Shown: positions 1-5,472 of the stretch, piece after piece | Layout of the letters: each line of letters begins with the position of its first letter | Position numbering within the stretch: the stretch's first letter is position 1 | Assembly (NCBI GenBank): GCA_031274335.1 | Contig: JAISQG010000160.1 | Coordinates: 1-7,127, forward strand | DNA length: 7,127 bases | Direction of reading: 5' to 3' | Source: Gracilibacteraceae bacterium | GTDB lineage: Bacteria; Bacillota; Desulfitobacteriia; Desulfitobacteriales; Syntrophobotulaceae | The notes under the pieces: generated by a model | Databases searched by the model: none | What the model was told of the DNA's origin: nothing | Seen by the model: only the letters and a program-made list of their open reading frames with translations | Position numbers and translations under genes: made by a program

Positions 1-154
1 TGAGCGGGGCCGGACCCCGGACCCCATCGCTTGCCGGGTTTAATGCCACCCGGTGCTTTGAACGACTCAATGCAACCGTCGGGGCAGGCGGGGGTTGCGT
101 TTACAATGTCAACTTAGCCCGGAGAAAAACGCTTTGCACTTTTTTGCGAAAACC
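1..154. other. Non-coding leader with small inverted repeats
   Basis: I see no convincing gene here. The stretch holds a short tandem repeat of GGACCCC (about 12-25) and a perfect 6-bp hairpin with arms CCGGGT (34-39) and ACCCGG (48-53). A second 6-bp hairpin has arms GCAACC (72-77) and GGTTGC (93-98). Neither hairpin is followed by a real T-run, so I do not call either a terminator. They could be the tail region of a gene lying left of the window, which cannot be seen. Confidence 0.4.
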
Positions 155-183
155 TTGCATTTGACACTGGGATATGATATAAT
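155..183 (+). promoter_or_regulatory. Extended -10 promoter of the M23 peptidase gene
   Basis: A perfect TATAAT lies at 178-183, preceded by TGA (175-177), giving the extended -10 pattern TGnTATAAT. A weak -35, TTGCAT (155-160), sits exactly 17 bases upstream. A TTGACA at 161-166 is closer to consensus but only 11 bases from the -10, too short for a normal sigma-A promoter. The predicted start is near 190, leaving a leader of about 54 bases that contains a CTGAC/GTCAG stem. Confidence 0.65.
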
Positions 184-243
184 CGGGGCATTGGTTCTGG
201 CAAACGCCTGACATCGTCTGGCGGTCAGCGGTTCGGGAGCTCA

Positions 244-1704
244 ATGGCCGTGCGGGGGGAGGAATGGAATATTCTGGAAGAACATAAAAATCATGCGGAT
301 AAATTTGACATCGGCGCCTTTATTGAAAAACAAAAGCCGCGGTTTAAGAAGCAGGTTGCTTCGCGGCAAAAACTGTTTCCGTTTGTCGCGGCGATTATCG
401 GGTTGCTGGTAGTATGTGCCTCGGCGCTTTATTACGGAACGACGGAGCCGGTTGTGCGTCTGGTCATTAACGGCGGTGTTATCGGTGTCACGGCGGAAAA
501 AGCCGAGGCTGAAGCCATGGTGGAGGCGGCGCTGGAACAGTATGGGCAGGAATTGGGATTCAAAACGCTGACCAAGGATGAAATAGTTTACGAAACTCTG
601 CGGGCACCTCTTAAGGACAGGGTAGCGCTGACACTGGAAAATGTCACGGCAGCCATAACGCCGTATGTGGACGGGTACGCGCTGACTGTGGGCGAGCAGG
701 TGCTGGCCAAGGTGGCCTCGCGGGAAGCACTGGATGAAGTGCTTGAGGCCTATACCGGGCATTACACCCAGTCTTCCGGTAGCAAAACGATTGATTCAGT
801 GGAAATACAGGACAATTACGCCAGTTTGCCGGTCGAGCTTTCCCCGGATGAAGTGATGACGCAAGAAGAAGCGCTGAACCGCCTTTTGATGGGCGGCAGC
901 ACCGTTACGCAGCATACGGTTCAGGACGGCGAGTCTTTGTGGGTTATCGCTCGTAAAAATGATATGCTGGTCGAAGATATTCTCAAGGTGAACGAGGGCC
1001 TGACAGAAGATTCCATGATCCACCCGGGACAGGTGCTGAACCTGAGTGAGGATCATCCCACGCTGACGGTGGTGGCCAAGGGCACGAGCACGACGGAGGA
1101 AGTCATTCCCTATACGGTGGTGACCAGGGAGGACAACAGCGTCAATCCGGGCGCCAGCGTTGTTCAGCAGGCCGGCGTCACGGGCGTGAAAAATGTGACC
1201 TACTCTTTTGTGGAAAAAAACGGGCGCACGGTTGAAAAAGAGATAGTCGCCGAGGAAATCGTCTCCCAGCCGGTTGATCAGATTGTGGCCAGAGGCCCGT
1301 CGGTTGTGACGGTGTCGGTAGCTTCTTCACGGGGAAGCGGCAATGTCTCCGGCATCGGTTGGCCGATTTCCGGGAATATAACATCTTATTACGGCGGCGC
1401 TCGCCGGCATACCGGCATCGACATTGACGGCGAGACGGGACAGCCGTTCTACGCCGCAGGCGCGGGCACGGTTTCTTCCGCCGGCTGGATGGGATCTTAT
1501 GGTTACTGCATTTTGATCGATCACGGCGACGGGGTGACGACTCGTTATGCTCATGCCTCGCAGTTGCTGGTGACGGCCGGCGACAAAGTGACAAAAGGAC
1601 AGAATATCGGTTTAGTGGGATCCACCGGCCGTTCAACCGGATCGCATCTGCATTTTGAAATCATCATCAACGGCAATGCGGTCAATCCGCTGAATTACCT
1701 TTGA
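244..1704 (+). CDS. Membrane-anchored LysM-G5-M23 peptidoglycan endopeptidase
   Basis: 486-aa zinc metallopeptidase predicted to cut peptidoglycan cross-bridges or stem peptides outside the membrane. In order it has a charged cytoplasmic tail (1-44), one membrane helix (about 45-64, with no signal-peptidase site seen), a long spacer, a LysM peptidoglycan-binding domain (about 224-268), a G5 domain (about 275-352) and a C-terminal M23/LytM domain (about 372-483). The M23 zinc and catalytic residues are all present: H389 and D393 (HxxxD), H437 (YAH) and H468/H470 (SHLHFE). It is therefore likely active rather than a degenerate scaffold like some SpoIIQ-type proteins. The ATG at 244 has GGGAG four bases upstream, which is rather tight. 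An in-frame GTG at 250 is an alternative. It has its own promoter and terminator, so it looks like a single-gene unit. The target bond and cell-cycle role cannot be told from sequence. Confidence 0.92.
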   Translation: MAVRGEEWNILEEHKNHADKFDIGAFIEKQKPRFKKQVASRQKLFPFVAAIIGLLVVCASALYYGTTEPVVRLVINGGVIGVTAEKAEAEAMVEAALEQYGQELGFKTLTKDEIVYETLRAPLKDRVALTLENVTAAITPYVDGYALTVGEQVLAKVASREALDEVLEAYTGHYTQSSGSKTIDSVEIQDNYASLPVELSPDEVMTQEEALNRLLMGGSTVTQHTVQDGESLWVIARKNDMLVEDILKVNEGLTEDSMIHPGQVLNLSEDHPTLTVVAKGTSTTEEVIPYTVVTREDNSVNPGASVVQQAGVTGVKNVTYSFVEKNGRTVEKEIVAEEIVSQPVDQIVARGPSVVTVSVASSRGSGNVSGIGWPISGNITSYYGGARRHTGIDIDGETGQPFYAAGAGTVSSAGWMGSYGYCILIDHGDGVTTRYAHASQLLVTAGDKVTKGQNIGLVGSTGRSTGSHLHFEIIINGNAVNPLNYL

Positions 1705-1740
1705 CCTTTGAGACAGCGTTGCAAAATAAAACATTTGAGT

Positions 1741-1768
1741 CCGGCAGCGTCAGTTGCCGGCATTTTTT
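1741..1768 (+). terminator. Intrinsic terminator after the M23 gene, abutting miaB
   Basis: The stem pairs CCGGCAGC (1741-1748) with GTTGCCGG (1753-1760), which is 8 bp including one G-U, around a GTCA tetraloop. It is followed by CA and six T residues (1763-1768). It starts 36 bases after the M23 stop codon. The miaB Shine-Dalgarno begins just two bases after the T-run, so the hairpin would also lie in the miaB leader if transcription reads through. Confidence 0.8.
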
Positions 1769-1779
1769 CAGGACGAAGC

Positions 1780-3117
1780 ATGAGCAAAAAGGTTTATGTA
1801 CAGGTGTACGGTTGCCAGATGTCGGAGCGGGACGGCGAATCTTTCGGAGCGATGGCGGAAAGCCAGGGTTATTTGCGGACGGCGAGCCGCGAAGAGGCCG
1901 ATTTAGTCGTTGTCACTACATGCTGCGTGCGGGAAAGTGCCGAAAACAGGATTATCGGGAACATAGGCCAGCTCAGGCGCTGGAAAGCGCAGCGTCCGGG
2001 GCGGATGTTGGTTGTGGCCGGCTGTCTGGTGCAGCAGGCCGGAGCGCTGGAGCGTCTCCGGCGGCGGGCGCCTCATGTGGATATTTGGATGGGCGCCTTT
2101 GATCAAGCCAAGTTTCCGGATTTGCTCCGGGAGGCGGAAGGCGGCGCCATAGTCTGCGCCGTTTCAGATCAGGCCGGTCCGCCCGTTGAGGCTGCGCCGC
2201 TGGCGGAAGCGGGGAAACTCAGCGCCTGCGTGAACATCATGTACGGCTGCGATAATTTTTGCTCTTATTGCGTGGTGCCGCTGGTGCGGGGCCGCGAACG
2301 CAGCAGGCCGCCGCGGGATGTGCTTGATGAAGTGCGGCGGCTTGCGGAGTCCGGCACAAGAGAAATTGTGTTGCTGGGGCAGAACGTCAATTCATACGGA
2401 CGGTCGGAAAACCAGCCGGAGGATTTTGCCTGGCTGCTCAGAGCAGTGGCGCGGGAGCCGGGATTGTGGCGGGTGCGTTTTACCACATCGCATCCTAAGG
2501 ATTTGACGGATGCCGTGATTGCGGCGGTAGCGGAGGAAGCGGTGATTTGCCCGCATTTTCACATGCCGCTCCAGGCCGGATCCGACAGAGTGCTGAAGGC
2601 CATGAATCGCGGTTATACAACGGAATACTATTTGGAGCGGGTGCGGGCGATACGCCGGGCTGTCCCGGAGGCCAGGATCTCGACGGATCTCATCGCGGGC
2701 TTTCCGGGCGAAACAGAAGAGGATTTTTCCGAAACGCTGCGTCTTATGCGGGAAATACATTTTTCCCAGGCCTTCACCTTTATGTATTCCCGGCGCTCGG
2801 GCACGGCGGCGGCGGATCTGCCGGGGCAGTTGCCGAGGGAAGAACGGCTGGAGCGTCTGAAGCGGATGATGGCGCTGCAGGCGGAAATGAGTCTGGCCTG
2901 GCGTCGCGCTATGGTAGGTTCGTGCCAGGAAGTGCTGGTTGTCGGGCCGAGCAAAAGAGATCCCGCGATGCTGAGCGGCCAGGCGGCCGGCGGGGAAGCG
3001 GTGGTGTTTGCCGGCCGGGAGGCGGATGTGGGAACGCTGGCGCCGGTTGTGATCAGAGAAGCGAACTCTTGGACGCTGTTCGGCGTGATAGATTATGAAA
3101 AAAGGGAGGATGTCTGA
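1780..3117 (+). CDS. miaB: tRNA-2-methylthio-N6-isopentenyladenosine synthase MiaB
   Basis: 445-aa radical-SAM methylthiotransferase that adds the 2-methylthio group to i6A37 of tRNAs reading UNN codons, acting in the cytoplasm after MiaA. The N-terminal UPF0004 domain has the three cluster cysteines C12 (YGCQM), C48 (TTCCVRE, where most family members have NTC) and C82 (GCLVQ). The radical-SAM cluster is C157, C161 and C164 in YGCDNFCSYC, followed by the MiaB hallmark VRGRERSR. A TRAM domain occupies about 378-438. I chose the ATG at 1780 because AGGA (1770-1773) lies six bases upstream and the family consensus starts here. The frame is open back to an ATG at 1708, but that extension would translate through the terminator hairpin. 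It heads a four-gene rightward operon; the next gene starts two bases after its stop. In B. subtilis miaB (ymcB) likewise precedes ymcA. Confidence 0.96.
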   Translation: MSKKVYVQVYGCQMSERDGESFGAMAESQGYLRTASREEADLVVVTTCCVRESAENRIIGNIGQLRRWKAQRPGRMLVVAGCLVQQAGALERLRRRAPHVDIWMGAFDQAKFPDLLREAEGGAIVCAVSDQAGPPVEAAPLAEAGKLSACVNIMYGCDNFCSYCVVPLVRGRERSRPPRDVLDEVRRLAESGTREIVLLGQNVNSYGRSENQPEDFAWLLRAVAREPGLWRVRFTTSHPKDLTDAVIAAVAEEAVICPHFHMPLQAGSDRVLKAMNRGYTTEYYLERVRAIRRAVPEARISTDLIAGFPGETEEDFSETLRLMREIHFSQAFTFMYSRRSGTAAADLPGQLPREERLERLKRMMALQAEMSLAWRRAMVGSCQEVLVVGPSKRDPAMLSGQAAGGEAVVFAGREADVGTLAPVVIREANSWTLFGVIDYEKREDV

Positions 3118-3119
3118 AA

Positions 3120-3518
3120 ATGGACGCGGATATTTATCTTAAGGCGAGCGAACTGGCGCGGGCCATCGCGGAAAGCCGCGAGGGGTTGAGGTTCCGGGAG
3201 GCGGAAAGCGCGGTCAAAAACGATAGCGTGGCGCGGAATCTGGCGCAAAGGTGGCATAAGGTCTACAATCGCGTCAGCGAATTGCTGGCCGAAGGGGATG
3301 ATTTGCCGGAAGCCGATGCCAGAGCGGTGGAGTTTATTGAGGCCAAGGTGGAGAATCATCCGCTGATGCTGGAGTATATTGAAGCGCATAAGGAGTTTAG
3401 CGAGTTATTGTCCAACGTGGACGGGGTTTTGTCCGCCGCGTTTAATTTTGGCATGGACGTTGCCGACGATGTTGTTTGCGGAGGAAGCCCGGGACAGGAC
3501 GACGATGCAGTAAAATGA
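3120..3518 (+). CDS. YlbF/YmcA (Ric) family RNA-maturation regulator
   Basis: 132-aa, largely helical soluble protein of the Com_YlbF family (domain about residues 3-115). In B. subtilis the members YlbF and YmcA form a complex with YaaT that assists RNase Y in maturing operon mRNAs and affects competence, sporulation and biofilm formation. Family traits visible here are the N-terminal motif around YLKASELARAIAES, a central acidic linker near residue 60, and the later helices with HPLMLEYIEAHKEF. Its position directly behind miaB favours YmcA (RicA) over YlbF, though sequence alone does not settle which paralogue it is. A single cysteine lies at residue 120 (VVCGG). The ATG at 3120 is preceded by GGGAGG (3104-3109) inside the end of miaB; only two bases separate the genes, so translation is probably coupled. 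The acidic C-terminus (GQDDDAVK) appears unstructured. Confidence 0.85.
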   Translation: MDADIYLKASELARAIAESREGLRFREAESAVKNDSVARNLAQRWHKVYNRVSELLAEGDDLPEADARAVEFIEAKVENHPLMLEYIEAHKEFSELLSNVDGVLSAAFNFGMDVADDVVCGGSPGQDDDAVK

Positions 3519-3530
3519 GGAGGCGAGCGC

Positions 3531-4592
3531 GTGGACGCGAGTCAGCTGTTGCAAAAGGCGGTGGAATTACAGACTTCGGATATTTTCCTTATTTCCGGAA
3601 TGCCGGTTGCATATAAGATAAACGGCGTGATTGAGACGCAGGAAGGAGGACGGCTGTCGCCGGATGATACGGAAAGCCTCCTGCGCGAGCTTTACGGCAT
3701 GGCGGGAGGGCGAGATATTGAGCAATTCCTGGCTGAAGGCGATGATGATTTTTCTTTCGCCATGCCCGGCGTTTCCCGTTTTCGCGTCAGCACATACAAG
3801 CAGAGAGGGTCGCTGGCCGCGGTCATCCGCGTTGTGACTTTTGACCTGCCTAACCCAGCGGAATTGGGCATACCGCCGATTGTACTTCAATTGGCTCATC
3901 GCCCGAAAGGGCTGATTCTTGTGACCGGTCCGGCCGGCAGCGGCAAATCGACAACGCTGGCCTGCATGATTGATGAAATCAACAAAGCCTGCTATAAACA
4001 TGTGATTACGCTGGAGGATCCGCTCGAATATTTGCACAGCCACAAAAAAAGCATCGTCAGCCAGCGCGAGGTTTTTACCGATACGCACAGCTACGTTCAC
4101 GCTTTGCGGGCGGCGCTGCGGCAGGCGCCGGATGTAATATTGCTCGGCGAAATGCGCGACCACGAGACGATAACGGTGGCGATGACGGCGGCGGAAACGG
4201 GGCATCTGATTATTTCCACCCTGCATACAATCGGGGCGGCCAATACGATTGACCGGGTGGTGGACGCTTTCCCGCCGAATCAGCAGCAGCAGATCCGCAT
4301 ACAGCTTTCCATGGTGCTGCAGGCGGTCGTTTCCCAGCAGCTGATTCCGACGGCGGATGATAAAGTGGCGGTGGCTTTTGAAATTATGTTGGTCAACAGC
4401 GCAGTGCGCAATATGATTCGCGAATCGAAGGTGCATCAGCTGGACACGGTGATTTATTCGTCGGCAGGGGAAGGCATGATTGCGATGGACGCGAGTATTC
4501 TGAAACTGTTCAGGGAGGGCGTGGTCAGCGAGAGGGAAGCCCTGGCCTTCGCCGCTAATCCGGATACGTTGCAGAAAAAAATGAAACTCTAA
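3531..4592 (+). CDS. pilT: PilT-type type IV pilus retraction ATPase
   Basis: 353-aa hexameric secretion ATPase of the PilT/GspE superfamily, expected at the cytoplasmic base of a type IV pilus, where ATP hydrolysis drives retraction. The PAS-like N-terminal domain spans about 1-100. Then come Walker A GPAGSGKST (133-141), the Asp box TLEDPLEY (160-167), Walker B VILLGEMRD (202-210) and the His box HLIISTLHT (225-233). AVRNMIRE (291-298) matches the PilT-specific AIRNLIRE motif needed for retraction, which together with the short N-terminus argues for PilT over the assembly ATPase PilB. It starts with GTG at 3531, seven bases after a strong AGGAGG (3518-3523) that overlaps the stop of the upstream gene. 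No pilB, pilC, pilM or pilin genes are in the window, so this copy is separated from any assembly cluster. It ends 16 bases before the membrane-protein gene. Confidence 0.93.
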   Translation: MDASQLLQKAVELQTSDIFLISGMPVAYKINGVIETQEGGRLSPDDTESLLRELYGMAGGRDIEQFLAEGDDDFSFAMPGVSRFRVSTYKQRGSLAAVIRVVTFDLPNPAELGIPPIVLQLAHRPKGLILVTGPAGSGKSTTLACMIDEINKACYKHVITLEDPLEYLHSHKKSIVSQREVFTDTHSYVHALRAALRQAPDVILLGEMRDHETITVAMTAAETGHLIISTLHTIGAANTIDRVVDAFPPNQQQQIRIQLSMVLQAVVSQQLIPTADDKVAVAFEIMLVNSAVRNMIRESKVHQLDTVIYSSAGEGMIAMDASILKLFREGVVSEREALAFAANPDTLQKKMKL

Positions 4593-4608
4593 GAGTGAGG
4601 GCTTTGGT

Positions 4609-5211
4609 ATGGCGGAGGGACAGGAGTTCTGGCCGGCGGGCGAGGAGCAGGAGTTTTGGCTGACCGAGGAAGAAGTGCGGAAGCTGCTGCAAGGGGAGTT
4701 GCTTTGGCGTGAGGTTGAATCGGATCGCGCACGCGCGGCGGCGGAGCTGGAGGAAATAGAAGCGCAAAAGACGGCGGAAACAGCCCGGCTGGGTGAAGCT
4801 GTGCTTCGGGAGAGCTTTGCCGAGGAGGATGGCCCGGAGCTTGCCGCCGAGGAAAAAGACTTGGAGCTTGTCGCCGAGGAGGATGGACCGGAGCTTGTCG
4901 CTGAGGAAGAGCGCTCGGAAGCCGACGCCGAGAGAGACGGCTCGAAGTCCAAAATGCCCTGGGAATACAGCCAGGATGAACGGGAATTCATCTGGAACCT
5001 TGATACCAACGCCCCGGAATGGTTGAACGACAGCGCAACGGATACAAAATCCTTTGATTTTGCATCCAATGAAATGAAACGTCTGCTGACCGAGGAAGAT
5101 AGGCCGCCGTCGCCAATTTGGCGCGGAGCCGGGCTTCTTGTAATTATGGCCGCGCTGGCGGCGGCCACATTCGGCGTTTGGTGGTATTTTGTTTATCAGG
5201 CGCCGCCGTAA
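4609..5211 (+). CDS. Acidic tail-anchored membrane protein, function unknown
   Basis: I do not recognise a family for this 200-aa protein. Visible parts are an N-terminal duplicated QEFW motif (residues 5-8 and 14-17), a Glu/Ala-rich probable coiled coil (about 18-68) and a Glu-rich block of five nine-residue repeats (71-115). A Trp-containing region follows (118-140, including PWEYSQDEREFIW and PEWL). The last segment is one hydrophobic helix (about 172-197), so nearly all of the protein should be cytoplasmic and tail-anchored. The ATG at 4609 has GAGGG (4597-4601) seven bases upstream. It is the last gene of the miaB-ymcA-pilT operon, 16 bases behind pilT. A role anchoring or regulating PilT at the membrane is only an inference from position and topology. 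The two 9-codon periodicities suggest recent internal expansion. Confidence 0.8.
   Translation: MAEGQEFWPAGEEQEFWLTEEEVRKLLQGELLWREVESDRARAAAELEEIEAQKTAETARLGEAVLRESFAEEDGPELAAEEKDLELVAEEDGPELVAEEERSEADAERDGSKSKMPWEYSQDEREFIWNLDTNAPEWLNDSATDTKSFDFASNEMKRLLTEEDRPPSPIWRGAGLLVIMAALAAATFGVWWYFVYQAPP
4819..4953 (+). repeat. 27-base in-frame tandem repeat, five units
   Basis: Five consecutive 27-base units begin at 4819, 4846, 4873, 4900 and 4927, encoding AEEDGPELA, AEEKDLELV, AEEDGPELV, AEEERSEAD and AERDGSKSK. Units 1 and 3 differ at only two of 27 bases, while units 4 and 5 are degenerate. The period keeps the frame, so gain or loss of units would change protein length without breaking it. The same 27-base spacing recurs near the gene start (4615-4641 against 4642-4668, both containing QEFW). 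Confidence 0.85.
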
Positions 5212-5362
5212 AACCAAAGCGCCAAAGGGCGAGAGATGCACTTCCCTTTGACGCTTCAGTTCTATAAATAAACACCATACGTATAGCGGAATTTTGCCTG
5301 CCGCGCTTATGCGATGTTTAATGAGAAGGGCTTGGCAGGCGTGTTACTAACGACCGTTCGTT
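5207..5362 (-). ncRNA. Candidate regulated small RNA in the convergent gap
   Basis: Predicted leftward transcript of about 155 nt, defined by a consensus promoter and TetR-type operator at its 5' end and a hairpin with a U-rich tail at its 3' end. No start codon with a well-placed ribosome binding site was found on this strand, so I treat it as non-coding. Internally, GCCTGCC (complement of 5334-5340) can pair perfectly with GGCAGGC (complement of 5296-5302), leaving a large loop that contains CCCTTCTC. The 3' end just overlaps, in antisense, the stop codon of the acidic membrane-protein gene. It is inferred wholly from signals. The alternative is a leftover promoter whose original gene has been lost. 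Confidence 0.35.
5209..5256 (-). terminator. Hairpin terminator, best suited to leftward transcription
   Basis: The arms are 5217-5229 and 5244-5256 around a 14-base loop, giving 13 pairs. Position 5222 against 5251 is a C-A mismatch in rightward RNA but a G-U pair in leftward RNA, so the stem is complete only leftward. Leftward, the stem is followed by TGGTTTTA, a U-rich tail; rightward it is followed by CAGTTCTATAAATAAA, a poorer tail. It may still partly stop the rightward operon, which has no other terminator in view. Confidence 0.6.
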
Positions 5363-5367
5363 AGTAA
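5344..5367. promoter_or_regulatory. TetR-type palindromic operator
   Basis: A 24-base near-perfect palindrome with arms TTACTAACGA and TTCGTTAGTAA; only one symmetric pair (positions 5354 and 5357) breaks the symmetry. A core of CTAACG and CGTTAG half-sites of this size is typical of TetR-family repressor operators. It ends one base from the -10 of the leftward promoter and covers the predicted start site (about -6 to +18), where bound protein would block transcription. No tetR gene lies in the window, so the regulator would act in trans. Confidence 0.65.
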
Positions 5368-5368
5368 T

Positions 5369-5397
5369 ATTATAATACATACATTTCGTACTGTCAA
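5369..5397 (-). promoter_or_regulatory. Consensus sigma-A promoter reading leftward
   Basis: On the minus strand a perfect TTGACA (complement of 5392-5397) is followed by a 17-base spacer and a perfect TATAAT (complement of 5369-5374). All twelve consensus bases and the ideal spacing are met. The predicted start is near 5362, inside the adjacent palindrome. It reads toward the 3' end of the convergent rightward operon, not toward any visible gene. Confidence 0.75.
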
Positions 5398-5407
5398 GCG
5401 AAAACGC

Positions 5408-5436
5408 AAAAAATATTTGCCGGCATGGATTGGCAA
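5408..5436 (-). terminator. Probable terminator of the dehydratase operon
   Basis: On the minus strand TTGCC (complement of 5432-5436) pairs with GGCAA (complement of 5417-5421) around a 10-base loop. It is followed by ATA and then six T residues (complement of 5408-5413). It begins 37 bases after the stop codon of the large dehydratase subunit. The stem is only 5 bp, so strength is uncertain, but position and T-run fit. Confidence 0.5.
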
Positions 5437-5448
5437 TTGGCATGGATT
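5422..5448. repeat. Short direct repeat GGCATGGATT
   Basis: GGCATGGATT occurs at 5422-5431 and again at 5439-5448, a 17-base period. Between them lies a tandem pair of ATTGGCA. It overlaps the loop and arm of the probable terminator. It may be a simple local duplication; no function is evident. Confidence 0.5.
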
Positions 5449-5472
5449 TGTATCTGGACGATCAGCGCTTCC

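Noticed and set aside
34..98. Two hairpins upstream of the M23 gene as terminators or a riboswitch
   Set aside because: Neither has a following T-run, both lie upstream of the promoter at 155-183, and no riboswitch core was recognised.
264..287. ATG directly after a G-rich AGG at 258-262, in another frame
   Set aside because: The spacing from the AGG is about one base, too short to work, and the frame stops after seven codons.
1708..1779. N-terminal extension of MiaB from an ATG at 1708
   Set aside because: The extra 24 residues would be translated through the terminator hairpin, lack a ribosome binding site, and are not part of the MiaB consensus. The ATG at 1780 has AGGA at proper spacing.
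3567..5168. 533-aa open frame on the minus strand
   Set aside because: It lies wholly antisense to pilT and the acidic protein gene, both of which have ribosome binding sites and, for pilT, full family motifs. Its translation is Ser/Arg-rich low-complexity sequence without recognisable domains.
5371..5376. TATAAT on the plus strand beside the palindrome, as a rightward promoter
   Set aside because: It arises because the local sequence is self-complementary. There is no acceptable -35 at 16-18 bases on the plus strand, whereas the minus strand has a perfect TTGACA at 17.
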